Positions 10,522 to 21,689 of a stretch of 64,000 nucleotides of DNA are shown here, in pieces; positions within the stretch are counted from its first letter, which is position 1, and each line of letters begins with the position of its first letter. The position numbers and the translations under genes were made by a program. A model generated the notes under the pieces. That model searched no databases and was not told the origin of the DNA. It saw only the letters and a list, made by a program, of their open reading frames with translations. The stretch covers positions 1 through 64,000 of the forward strand of contig JAMKCH010072188.1 in assembly GCA_023653785.1 (NCBI GenBank), in the 5' to 3' direction. Source of the DNA: Ophioderma brevispina (Eukaryota; Echinodermata; Ophiuroidea; Amphilepidida; Ophiodermatidae).

Positions 10522-10877
10522 AGGCCGACTCAGATATTTCATGAGGAGGGCGCCCTCAATTTCCAAAAAATCGTGTTTTTTTGCATGTACGTAATGCTTG
10601 TCCCATAGACCTAATGCACCTGTTGAAATTGCTAAGCTAATCGAATTCCTCATATAAAAATCACACTTTGTTTTATAAATTCCGGATCCGGAATTTGTAT
10701 ACACCCTATCCTATGGGACGTACTAACTACACATAATGTATTACTGCATCAAAAAAAAAATCCGATTCATCTTCAAAGTTCGGAAATTGTGCATTTTAGG
10801 TTGCTATATTTAGTTCTAATTGGCTATTTTTCATTATTACACACAATAATGATATTTTGGAAATCTTGATTCAGACT
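10522..10877 (+). mobile_element. TTAA-flanked MITE, copy D
   Basis: A 356-base copy of the family at 6054 and 7447. The left end AGGCCGACTCAGATATTTC follows TTAG (one change from TTAA) and the right end TTGATTCAGACT precedes TTAA. The central palindrome ATTCCGGATCCGGAATT is at about 10680. Confidence 0.75.
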
Positions 10878-10928
10878 TTAAACTCTAAGTAAGAATTGAT
10901 CTATTTACCTAAAAAGCCCCCTTTTTAT

Positions 10929-11144
10929 AGGCAGTGTACGCCCATAATGATAGACGGGATTTCTATTCATTTGTTGTCGTTAGGTGGCGCCCTCCCGAGC
11001 TCTACTAATCTCGTTTCATAATGCTACGTGGCCCTTCACGCGTGTCTGCCTTTCTCGTTTAATATACCATGCACACACTGGTGTGAGAATTACAGTGAGG
11101 CATTATAGAGGGCGCCAATCATTTCTCTAGGGCGTACACGGCCT
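10929..11144. mobile_element. Second TTAA-type MITE family, 216 bases
   Basis: Inverted ends AGGCAGTGTACGCCC and (reverse strand) AGGCCGTGTACGCCC, flanked by TTAT on the left and TTAA on the right. Internal complementary words (GGCGCCCTC and GAGGGCGCC, CATAATGC and GCATTATAG) mean most of it can fold into a hairpin. It lies about 50 bases downstream of MITE D and shares the AGGCCG terminus. Confidence 0.65.
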
Positions 11145-11148
11145 TTAA

Positions 11149-11785
11149 GGTTGCACCAGGAAAGTAATAATAATATTACTTTTAACTTCGGACCTTTTGG
11201 TGAAAAGCTGACATTTTATTAGAGGATGCATTGCCCCCCAAATAGTGACAAAAATGCGCCTAAGTGTACATCGACAAAATTAAAAATTCATCCTCATGTT
11301 TCAAGGAATGCTTTTCTTTCTTTTTTCCTATTTTTCTTCTTTTGCTTACTTTGCAGACCTCTTGAGTGCCTTCAAATCTCCTTCAAATCTGTTCAGCATT
11401 AATTCGACCATTCCTGGCTATTTCCATGTTTTGGCAGACTGATGATATACACTAGTGCACAATATGAACAATCAACATGTTGAAATTGGGTTGTTCAATA
11501 TTGGATGGGATCCTACAAAGGGTCTAGTGCTGGAATTCCGCTAATGGCCTTGTTCCCAGGAGCCCCTATTTAAACCAAAGCAAAATTTTGGTCTGAAAAA
11601 ACTTTTTTTCTCATTTATTCTACATGTATGAAATCTTCTGAGTTGAAATGTTGTCTTTGTTTTTTGATGTTCAAGCAAAAGTGGCCCATTTTGGTCCGAC
11701 AAAATATCAATTTTACAGTATTCTGTGGGCGTAAACTCATATTTTAAGCTCTCAATACTACTACTACTACATAAACCACAGTTTT
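11149..11785. other. No feature seen
   Basis: No coding, RNA or clean repeat signal. The minus-strand frame at 11541-11864 overlaps the retrotransposon tail only at its upper-coordinate end. Confidence 0.35.
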
Positions 11786-11789
11786 GAAT

Positions 11790-13105
11790 ATGTTTTATCC
11801 CCGTCAACGGGGTGGCCGGATTACCCCTCACATTTGAGCCACTGCCCTTACTCCCTCCTTTCACGTCACCCGATTCAATGCATCCTCCATCTCAACCCAA
11901 CCCCTACTCTCCTCCTCCACTTGTTTTCTTCCATGTCTTCTTTGGACGTCCCCTCCTCTCAAACCACTCACTCTCGAACTCAAAAGGGGGGGGGCGCGGG
12001 CTTCTTATCACATGCTCATCATCCTGTGCCTCACAAGCGGTGTGGGGGGCGGCGCAGGAGCGCGACGGGTACACTCTTCGCCGTCGGGCCAACCGGTCCA
12101 CGCCTTTTCCAAAACCAACATCTGCATCAAGTCCTCAGTCTCATCCTTTGTCCATCAACTTCACACACACATCGCTCTCTCATTGCTCCTCTGTCCTCCT
12201 CACAATCCCGTATCATGGGGGGGGGGTGGGGGGTGGTCGCTCGGCACCACGTCTCACTCCTACAGCATCCCACCTGATCTCACACACTCTTATACACCAT
12301 TCCCTTTCATCTTCAAGGATTCTTTTTCCCATGCCACAACTCCCCACATTCCCTAAACTTCTCCCCCCTCCTCCACCCACCCTACTGTACCTCACTCTCT
12401 GCTGTCACCGCACCTATCGCTATCTCACTTCCCACCACCCCCACTAACCTTATCCCCTAAGTATGTGAACTCCTTCACTGACTCCACCTCATCACACAAC
12501 TTTTCTCCTGTTTCCACCCCTCCCTCCAGCCTCCCTTCTCAACTCTTCTGCACCCAAATCTCTTGCCAAACTAGGGGGCACTCTCATTCATCTTTGGATG
12601 CCTTCTCCCATGGAATCCAGTGCCCACATTTCTCACACCACACGAATTTGCTTTTTACTCTCTTCCCACATCCCCACCTGGGTCTACCTTACTTCGCTAC
12701 CACCTCCCTCTCTGCCCCACTCACCAGCCTTTTGTCTTTCCAAGGTTTTACCTTCAGAACCCTTACTCTCGAAAGCCTTCTCCCTTTCCCAACACTTCTC
12801 CCTCATTCCCTCCAATGTCCACTCATTAAACAAGTCCCCGCATACAACATCTCACTCACAACCTTCTTTTGCACTCTCTGGTGACTACAATCAATCAACA
12901 ATTGCAAAATCAATGGCGAAAGTACAGAACCTTGAATTGCACACCCACCTTACCGTCAAACTCCTCGGACAAATCAGACCCCCACTCTAACTTTGTTTTG
13001 GCTCCTTCATACAAACTCATCACTGCTCTAACCACTACTTCTGGTATCTCTCTCTTCCTCATCGCCCACTCCATCACTTTCAGATCAAACCACAATATTA
13101 GTGTG
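11790..13105 (-). mobile_element. 5'-truncated decayed non-LTR retrotransposon (RT C-terminal half to 3' end)
   Basis: Read on the minus strand from 13105 downwards, the frames follow the order of a LINE reverse transcriptase: EWAMRKREIP, then VVVRAVMSLYEGAKTKLEWG, LSEEFDGKVGV, a region matching the LYADDL catalytic box but broken by indels (about 12835), a block with LEGMREK and KAFESKG, and near 11930 GRPKKTWKK, the usual basic tail motif. About the last 20 codons (GNPATPLTG) end near 11800. Several frameshifts and stops show it is dead. The 5' end lies inside the RT domain, as expected for a truncated insertion. The plus strand is very C/T-rich only because the element is purine-rich. Clade not certain (RTE-like is a guess). 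Confidence 0.8.
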
Positions 13106-13109
13106 TGAA

Positions 13110-14939
13110 ACTTTTACAAGTGAGGTGCATGTCAAGTCATTAATCAGGTGAAAACTTATATCGTTAAATTGGGTCTTTCATATCAACTTTTTAATCATTC
13201 AATTTGCCATATATGTGGGAATTTATTTTCTGTACTTTTGTTTCTTCACCTAAAATACGGCAAAAATGATTTGACATTTGGGGCCAAGTGGGATGGCCCG
13301 ATTAAGGCTTATAGTGAATTTGCTATTTAACACAGAAATTCAAAAACAAATCATAAAAATAGATTTTTTGTAGCCTCTGTACCAGTTATGTCGCAGGTGA
13401 TACGGCCAAAACCAGCCTAATACGGACACATCCGTTATTTTAGTCATTACTGTCCATATTGGACACATACTACAATGTAATTCAATGGAGATGCATATCC
13501 TTTGAATACGGCTGTTTTCTTCCGTTTCTATCAGTTTTTCAGTTGAAAAATATCACTTATGAGAATTCTATGTGGCTAACTCCACATGACTGACGGTACA
13601 AATTAAGCTTCTTTTAGTTTTTCAAAAGCATCAGAAAAATCTGCATGGCACAGCCCCAAAGGGTCAACCTCAAAGCAAGAGAACATGTCATATTTTAATT
13701 TAAAAAAAACCAAATTGAAACCACATCGTCCCTGTGAGTGCAACAAAGGTTCCGTACTGACATTTTGGTTACATGCCTTTTTGCTGATTTTGTTAGACAG
13801 GTAAAAAACACAAAGTTTGAGCCTATGTTCCAGTCTCAAATCAAAGTAGAACATTTTTATGAGAAGAAAGAAGACATTAAAAAACAAAGGAAAACAAGGA
13901 AATTTGAACTAACATGGCGTTTCCTGCACAATGACAAATATGCAGATACGACTTTGTTGCACTCCCCCCCCACATGACGAAATGTTTTACACATGTATTG
14001 CCTTTATGGTTGCACTTTGAAGGAGCGGACTGATGGGACAAAAAGTACATCATCTTTTTTTGAAAAAGTAGATTCTTGTAAAAACTATTTGTTTTCATAT
14101 GAGATTTATTGGCAATGGTTTGTTAAAATTAAGCAGTGATACATAAAAATTAGTAACCATTTGATCAATAGATAAAACTGAATTCCAACTGTGCCTATCA
14201 AAAGTGTGACTGAACGGGACAATTTCTACATTGTTCTTTACTGCAATGCGCAATTACTTTTTGGATTTATTTTGCCCAAAAAACTTAAAATAATATCAAA
14301 ACTAATTCACATATGATATTACACATCATTTGATACTCGTCATGTGAAGGGAGTCCAACTCAAATATAATGCACTACACTCAGTACCGATAAAAGTTATC
14401 ACTTCAAGATTTAAACCATGATTTGTCTGACAGGTGGAAATGTAATTGTCAAATGACATTAAATAACTCTTGTTGGCCAGAATTTTGTGTAGAACATACT
14501 GAAGTAAAAAACTAAGAATTTCTAACTTGAAAATCTTCCCCGTTTGAATGTACCTGAAAAAGTGCCCAAAAATAAAAATTAAAGGGCTGGAGACAATATA
14601 TTTGTAATTTTGTTTAAAATTATCATCAAATGGATATGCCAAGTTATTATCCTCTCGAGAATGTTAATTTCTTAATTCAAACAGGGGGAAAAACTTCTTA
14701 ATCATCATGCCAAAACATGAGGATGATACTGACGGTGATGAGGGGACAGAGGGGTCAAACGTGACTGATGGGACACATTTTGAGATGGAATATTTTTCTT
14801 TACTAAAGATCAGGGAACAATATTTATGTGATATGAGACCAGCTGGATAGAAGATAGATTAAACGTGAGAATGAGAAATATTACCTGTTAGTATAAAAAA
14901 TACATAGGGCCGCGGACCGCTTGTGTCGCCTGCCGTCGC
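13110..14939. repeat. Non-coding segment with scattered TGACTGAYGGGACA motifs
   Basis: Near-identical words occur on the plus strand at 13587 (TGACTGACGGTACA), 14027, 14205, 14761 and 15509. Spacing is irregular (181-748 bases) and the DNA between does not align by eye. No gene seen. Confidence 0.45.
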
Positions 14940-15385
14940 GTTTGTGAATGATCGGCCAACTGACCTTCGACCTTGATATCTGACCTTTGACTCATGACAA
15001 ATGAGGGTTTGCATTGTAAACTCCCCAAGTGCTAAAAAAACAAAAAACCACGTTGGATTCCAAATTGAACTTCAACTTTTCAAATTGAGGCAATTTTAAA
15101 TTTCAGACTATTTTACAACTTGACCTCACAGGTACCTATTGACCTTGGTAGTGCCCTTTGACTTCAACAAATGAGGATCCATGTTGCAACCTATGACTCA
15201 AGTGTGGTCTCAATTGAACTTCAACTTTCAAATGAGGTCAATTGTACATTTTAAGCCTATTGACAACTTGACTCAAATGAACTTTGACCTTGGAGTGACC
15301 TTTGAACTCACAGTAAGGTAAATGGGAGATGCATGTTGCAATGTGACCACGTGCGGTTTAAATCCATCAAGTATGTGGATATTAC
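14940..15385 (+). repeat. Tandem repeat rich in TGACCTTTGA
   Basis: Two and a half degenerate units of about 150-180 bases share CTTTGACTTCAACAAATGAGG, AATTGAACTTCAACTTT and ACTTGACCTCA-like words. TGACCTTTGA or close forms occur near 14965, 14976, 15138, 15285 and 15298. Confidence 0.6.
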
Positions 15386-16009
15386 AAGCAAATGTTAACT
15401 TTTTCACAACAGACATACCAACAACGTGGACAAAGTGATCCCTATGTGTCTTCCTAGCCTAATAGAAGGGAGGCGACACAAAAAATACCTAACTTTTTAA
15501 TGTTTTGCGTGACTGACGGGACATTCAAAACCTGTACCTCAAACCTACAGTATCCATAATGATATTCTACGGGTTTAAATTTCATCTTGGATTGTTGCAG
15601 AGGTAACAAAGCGGCTATTAAACAACAATTAAAAAAATGGAGGATGGCCCACAATTTTCAAATTCCACACCGGGCTTATCATATCTTCACGAGAAAAGAA
15701 TAGTAAGGTATGAAATGAATATGAGGCAAGGTCGTCGTCCCAACGTCCTAAAAAAGTGAGATTTTGTATCATAGTGACCGTGACGTTAGCCTTAGTAATC
15801 CAGTGTACATAATCATAATTTTGAATTCGGGCGTATCTAGGAAATTTGCAATTTCTTCAGAAAATAATGAACAACTGGCCTAATAGGGACCGTAGGAAAC
15901 AAGGCATGATAATAACACAAAACCGCAAGATCGGAAAGTGAATATGATAAAAATGATCAAGAAAAGTGCTCCTTTGTCAGATGTTTAGTGACAGAAGGAG
16001 ATTTTTCGA
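15386..16009. other. No feature seen
   Basis: Apart from the motif at 15509 no coding or structural signal was seen. Confidence 0.35.
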
Positions 16010-16680
16010 GGATAAAAACAATTCTCTCAAATTGCACTTGTATGGATTGGTTGTAGACCCACTACCGAGAATGTTTCAAAGGTTTATTGGACAAAACAAG
16101 CACGAAAGAAAACCGCCCAAACCTTGTTTTGAACTGGCCTTGGCCTGCAATCCTTATTGTCCCTATATGGAAATAAGGCCTTTAATTCTGTCGGTGCTCG
16201 ACCGAATTACATCATATATTAAAGGTGCATTTGTGCTTCTAGAACATTATGTTTTTATTCATTGTTCACTAGATATCCTTGAGAAAAGCTATTCACAACT
16301 TTGTGATCCGACTTTGCGGTTTTGTGTTCTGAGCAAATGAGCAGTTCCCCCATAGGCCACTGTGCTCTAATTTTGTCGTTACGGACAGAAAATAACAATT
16401 GCGATTCTACAGACACGATCAGAATTAGCACGTAAGATTTGGCACACATGGATACTAATGGTTTACGGTTAGATGATATGAAAAATCTAACTTTTTTTAG
16501 GTAAGTGGGGGGGACAAGGCTGTGGATAACGAAATGCCCCTTTAAATAAAGACGGGGGTGTAGGCTTATTTGATTCACTTCAGGTGTGAAACTATGTGGT
16601 ATTAGGAGCAAAATAGGCAAAAAACCTGGGTTCAAAAAAAATGAGGGCATTTCCCTCTTGAAATGTCCTGAGTCAGTATC
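16010..16680 (+). repeat. Dispersed repeat family X, copy 1
   Basis: The 5' part (about 16070-16140) matches 18480-18545 and the reverse strand of 25860-25935, sharing GGTTTATTGGACAAAA and CCTTGTTTTGAACTGGCC. The 3' part (about 16540-16670) shares CACTTCAGGTGTGA with 19309 and with the reverse strand near 25758. The 124-codon frame here (15966-16340) is not conserved in the other copies, so I do not call it a gene. Confidence 0.55.
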
Positions 16681-16836
16681 TTTATCATCCTAGCAAGACG
16701 AGGTTGATCCAGACATTTTCCGCTACGAAGCACCCAACTATCATCTGGTATTGGACGACGATCATGATTATGACAATCAAACGCTACTACTAATACTAGT
16801 ACGAGTCTATGTCCCTACTAGTACTTTCGGATCTAC

Positions 16837-17362
16837 GCATAACTCCACATTATGTCTTTAACATGTGGTCATTAATGGATGTGGAGTGTTATGCAAAACC
16901 ACATGGAAGACCTTTCCCCTGTTACCAGCAATAAGCAGGCCATTTCAAAGACACAATTTCTTCAAAATTTTTAATTTCTAGTTCTTGTTAGCATGATTCG
17001 TCATGAATTATAAGGAATCTGGCCTTGCTCGAACATGCGGCAATAGTAACAAAATGAAAAATGATTAAATCCAATGTGAAAATGATAAAGGACCACAAAA
17101 GTGCCACCAATGGTGAAGAGCAAAGATGAATAGTGCTAGTTCTTAAGTTTTTTTCACATGTATGCATATGCCTTATGCGGATTCAAGTTGTGTTGATAGT
17201 GCAAACCGGGATATAATAGCGTACCATTAGAGGGATTTTTTGAGATCGGACAAGTGAGGTGTTTGGGGTAGCTAACAGGGGAAAGGTTCTTCCATGTGGT
17301 TTTGCATAACTCCAATCCGTTAATGGAAAACATCATGTTAAAGACATAATGTGGAGTTATGC
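16837..17362. mobile_element. Foldback element with 90-base inverted arms
   Basis: 16837-16926 and 17273-17362 are inverted copies of 90 bases with few mismatches, separated by 346 bases. Each arm starts with GCATAACTCCACATTATGTC and contains a second inverted GCATAACTCCA-like word, so four such words alternate in orientation. No transposase and no clear target duplication. Confidence 0.7.
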
Positions 17363-18420
17363 TTAGCAGAAACTATACTAGTACTACATGATTCATGAAC
17401 GAGCTAGTATCATCACCCGTCAACAAGCCAATCCATTTGCCCCCCTTACTGGGTCTGTCTTTTGCTTGGGCCTCGGCAGGTAGTCAAGCCCGACAACGGA
17501 ACGGTTATGCAACATAGTTATTAGTACAAACATCTTCAGGCTCAGCTCTGCAGATTTACAATGCCACAGTAGACTGCCATGCTGTGACTGTGTTGTTCAG
17601 TGTCAGATAGTCGTTAAGAAAGACTCAGCCCTCGTTGGCGAAGTTTTCCGAGGAGCAGGTGTCACTAACTGTGTCAGACTGACATTACATGATTACATAA
17701 TTCGACGTCGTTTCAAGCTGAACTTGAAGTACGCTGGGCGCTGTGCACAGCCACAGTGTGTGATTGAATATCATGCTCCTTGAAGCTGACACGACAAGGA
17801 TCATCCATTTATATGTCTCTTGTTACACAAACACTGTTACATTTCAAAACAATTTTGCATTGTTCTATTATATTTTTGTCGTCCATCATGTCCATTCTAT
17901 CACATTTCCCGTTCACCTGTCGCATACCTGCAATGAATCGGCAGTGCTTTGTGTTTTCTTGTATCTCAAATTGAGTGGACTTTGGACTCGTCTATTATAA
18001 AATAGGTACAACTTTTATACCTCAAACATAAAAGAGAAATAAAGAATAAAATACCGTCAAAATTGGGAAATATAAAAAAAAAGCACAATTTGGAGAAAAA
18101 TTTAATATATAAGTATTTATTAGAAAACGGCATTTTTTGCATTGATTAAAAGGAGTGTATAGGGTAATTATTGAAATAATAACAGCCACAGAAATGTATC
18201 GATTAGTCCGGATAGGTTGCCTGAACAACGAAAAGTGGTGTACACCACGTGACTGGACCAGGAAGAGTTGATAAACATCCATAAACATCACCTGATGACA
18301 TTTTAGCACTTTTTTGCAGATATTATATGGTTGTCGTTTGTTTGTTTGTTTGTTGTTTTTCAAAATTTATACCAAAAGCTTAAAAAAATTATGGGTTTTC
18401 TGCTTTCTCTGACATTTTTA
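17363..18420. other. No feature seen
   Basis: AT-rich DNA. Open frames at 17764-18000 and 18022-18363 have no recognisable motif or splice context. Confidence 0.35.
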
Positions 18421-18544
18421 CAGTGACAGGAGGAGATTTTCTCTTCAAAGTTCACTAGATCGTTGGCGACCCACGACTGAGACGTTCGAAGGTTATTGGA
18501 CAAATAGCGTGCAAGAAACCGCAAAATCTTGTTTTGAATTTGCG

Positions 18545-19196
18545 CAGGGGGGGGGTAGGACACGATTGCTCGATTTGGGCATTGGCGATTTCAAAAACGG
18601 TAAGTTGTGGAACTGCTACGTGCATTTTACTATGCAGTAAGTAGTCTCAGTCCCCGTGACATTAAAAAAAAATCTCTTAACCTTTCCCAGTGGGCAATCG
18701 ATGTGGAACGTCGAAAAGACGTCGAGAGTTTTACAAATTTGACACACATTTATGTCGAAAATGCAAATCGATTTGAAGTCGTTCTTAAAACGTCGATCAA
18801 TTTGCATTTTCGACGTAAATTTATAAAAACGTCGACCGGTTTTCGACGTGCCACGTCGTTTCGACGTCGCTCTAACGACTATGCCCGCTGGGGTGTTCAA
18901 AAGATCTAGTAATATCATGATAAATTAAGAAAAAAATATTACTTTCAAAATCGTCGGGGTTAGTGGATTAAACCCCGCTGCCAAAATAGGTAATTTCCAA
19001 TAACGTCATTTAGATTTAAATACGATATTCGTGACCAGGCCTAGTCTTAGTCAAGTCTGTGTGTAACCGTTCGATATGCGTAAGAGCGCCCCTCCTACCA
19101 TTAAGTCTTTTGAAACAGACAGACTAAGCACTCGGAAGTTGATGCGAGGTGATTTTGCTGTTGCTGTTAGTTTGGCATGTCCTACCCCCCCCCCTG
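18545..19196. mobile_element. DNA element with 18-base ends, nested in family X
   Basis: Left end CAGGGGGGGGGTAGGACA and right end TGTCCTACCCCCCCCCCTG are inverted repeats differing by one base in the homopolymer. Element length is 652 bases. I could not see a target duplication. It contains the MITE at 18686-18902. Confidence 0.7.
18686..18902. mobile_element. Palindromic MITE, CCCAGTGGGCA ends
   Basis: Ends CCCAGTGGGCA and TGCCCGCTGGG. The interior holds about eight ACGTCG/CGACGT words and a strong hairpin (ATGTCGAAAATGCAAATCGA against its complement near 18797-18822). Because it is nearly palindromic both strands are open for about 100 codons; neither frame is a gene. Confidence 0.65.
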
Positions 19197-19410
19197 CTTG
19201 ACTGCTATCGTAATTCGTTTCCCCAGTAGAAAAACCATGCTTTGACTCGTCGTGCAGAACAGAAACTACTAAATCATCATCTTATTACAATAAACTGCGC
19301 CGTATCACTTCAGGTGTGATCTAGGTACATTGGGAAGCATTCCAATATGTAAAAAACGGGGGTTCGAGAAAAATTGGGGGCGCTTCTTTCTGGGAAAATC
19401 CTCCGCAGGT

Positions 19411-20079
19411 CTATACTTTAAAATTTGTCAACTTCAAGTAAAATTTCCCTTTTTGGATGGGGGGCTGCTGAAATTTGCACCTATGAAAAGAGAAAATAAC
19501 AAAATTTAATACAACAGGTCAGTTGGGTTTATACCAAATACCAAACATAAACTCAAATTTTAGAGAAAATTCAATTATTTCACAAAAGTACAAAGATAAG
19601 AATTCCACATAAAAACACTTTTCTGCATTCCAATGAAAAGTGTGAGAATGGTTTCAAGTAGTTCGCCACAAAAAGAACAATTAGGGGATTTTGGTCGCCT
19701 ATTTGTGGAAGAATTAGTACAAATGTCAGATGAATGAAAGATTTTAAAATCGAAGGAATTTGCAAAAAATAGTATATAAAACAAAAAAAAAACATATATA
19801 TAAACTGGCCAAATCTTTTTTTCCTGTATATGGACTTCTTGAACTGTGAATTTCAATGCTACTCAACCATAACAGCTCGTAACGTGTCATTCCGCATTTT
19901 GCTAATTATTTTACTATTATGACCTCCCCGCTGACGATTCAGGGTGTATCCCCATATGTTCTTACTATGGGAGGCAAATGGGTTGTCTTTCTTTCTATAT
20001 GTTGGTAACAATATATTATGTTTGAATTTTCTACTTAAATTTAATTATTTTGGAAATTGTGTATAATTGATGATATCAT
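19411..20079. other. No feature seen
   Basis: AT-rich DNA with homopolymer runs. Minus-strand frames at 19575-19856 are T/A-driven hydrophobic frames without context. Confidence 0.35.
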
Positions 20080-20226
20080 TGTTATTTTACATTAGAATTT
20101 TAGCTATGTTTGTCTTTGTCGTATTGATGATTTTTATATTGCTCCTGTTATTTCTATTTGAAGCGCCTAGAGGCCTCTGCTTTAGGAGCTATATCAAGAC
20201 TGTGGTATAATTATTATTATATTATT
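20080..20226 (+). mobile_element. 3' tail of a non-LTR element (LINE or SINE)
   Basis: The stretch TTTGAAGCGCCTAGAGGCCT, a GGAGCTATATCAAGACTG segment and a terminal ATT microsatellite (about 20209-20226) form the usual 3' layout of a non-LTR element tail. The upstream limit is unknown. Confidence 0.45.
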
Positions 20227-21549
20227 CGAATGAAAATACGGGGGTCCACAAAAAGGTGCAGGGCAGAGGCACCCCTTGGAGGTGAAAACAAATAAAATAG
20301 TGATGTGAATGTATATTATGTCATTAAAATGAATTAAGTCTTGGCTTTTGAATAACGTTTACAGCATCCGATTTGGTTGTTGCAATCCAGAGAGATGGCT
20401 ATTAATTCTAAGAGGACTGTGAGATACCATACCAAGTGTGCCACTTTTTACAGAATGGGAAACATTAAGAAATTTTTTTGAAGGGCGCCCCCAATTTTTC
20501 AAAAAAATTTGGAGATTTTACACGGGTTTTTGCATTTAAACTGGATAGTAAACTTACATTTGAATGGTTAAGCTCCGAAAATGTCTATGTGTCACAAGCG
20601 AAAGGAATTTTGTACAGAATTTAATTAATATAGGGGATCCCCGAGACTGATAAAATTCAAAACGGCTGCTGAACGCTCCAATGTTGAAATAGGACGGGGG
20701 GAAAAAGGGGAAATGGCGCCATGTACGTGTCTAGGATACAGACATTAGTTGTTTTATAGTTCGGGCAAGTCAAGTTAGAGTTATTTTCTCTCGATAGGGT
20801 GGCACTATTCAGCAGGACGGACATAGCATTTCCAGCTCTGCCGTTAAAGTCCAATCAGGGATCCCATTTAATTACAACAAAAATCGCTTATTTTGTGATA
20901 AAATACGCATTTTTAGCATTATCGTTCGCAGTATAGTTTCCTAGATAAATACCAACGTAACGGTGCAAAAAATATCCAAATTTTGAAAATGGGACGCGCT
21001 CTTCAAAAAATGTGCCCAATATTGCTTTAACACAATCAATCATGCATGTGATGGAGAAGACGTATTGATCAAAATAATTCATCCATCATCCAATATTAAT
21101 GCTTTAACTTTTTTCTTGTACTTCATGTCATGTTTCCTTTCCAGTAAACACAAAAAGGACTTCATAAATAAGTAGTAAAGAACATAAAAATAAAACAACA
21201 CTCAGCCGGAAAAACATAAACATTATCAAAAAACAATAATACTAGGACATCTTGCATAAATAAGACACATTATTAGGGTTCTTGAAAAGAAATTCTGTTA
21301 TCCGTGGTTCTGAATCAAATGGATTTTTTCCACATGGCTATTTGGGGTGTTTTTTTTTTTTTTTTCCTGGAACATGTGGAAGGGATCCAGACATTTGGAA
21401 ACTGTAATCTAATTATTGATGACTTCACAAGCATTTCTCGTGTCATGGTATCAAAGTACCATGAAACTCTTGCGTCAAACTTTAGTGAAACGTGGTTGAG
21501 CATTCCACCCCTTCTTCAATTACCGCAATCGAAAGACAAATAACGATAA
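20227..21549. other. Mostly featureless; one weak inverted-repeat pair
   Basis: GGGATCCC next to AATTAA occurs in opposite orientation near 20625-20642 and 20858-20876. The inner flanks are only loosely similar, so this is at best a decayed 250-base MITE. Otherwise nothing. Confidence 0.3.
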
Positions 21550-21689
21550 GGATAAGGACCTAGCCTCGTGCATTCGACAGGATAATCTCACGCGACCGTA
21601 TAGGGTCGGAGGGCTCGAGTGTGCCTGCACTGACCCATACGGTCAAATGCGCTTATCCCTGCGAATGCACTGAGGCGTGGTCCTTATCC
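21550..21689. mobile_element. 140-base hairpin element
   Basis: Arms 21550-21607 and 21632-21689 (58 bases each) are imperfect inverted repeats starting GGATAAGGACC, with a 24-base loop. It is CpG-rich compared with the flanks. No target duplication was seen. Confidence 0.65.

Larger units (their letters stand above)
18430..19410 (+). repeat. Dispersed repeat family X, copy 2, split by insertions
   Basis: The left part (18430-18544) and the right part (19197-19400, with CAGAAACTACTAAAT and GGGCGCTTCTTTCTGG) match consecutive parts of the copy at 25645-25935, showing that the intervening 652 bases are an insertion. Confidence 0.6.

Noticed and set aside
11812..12447. A 211-codon plus-strand frame, with overlapping frames of 114-147 codons
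   Set aside because: It is proline/serine/histidine-rich only because it is the antisense of a purine-rich LINE; the minus strand carries the recognisable RT motifs.
15966..16340. 124-codon plus frame
   Set aside because: Overlaps dispersed repeat family X and is not open in the other copies.
18607..18918. 100-codon frames on both strands
   Set aside because: Mirror images caused by the palindromic CGACGT-rich MITE.
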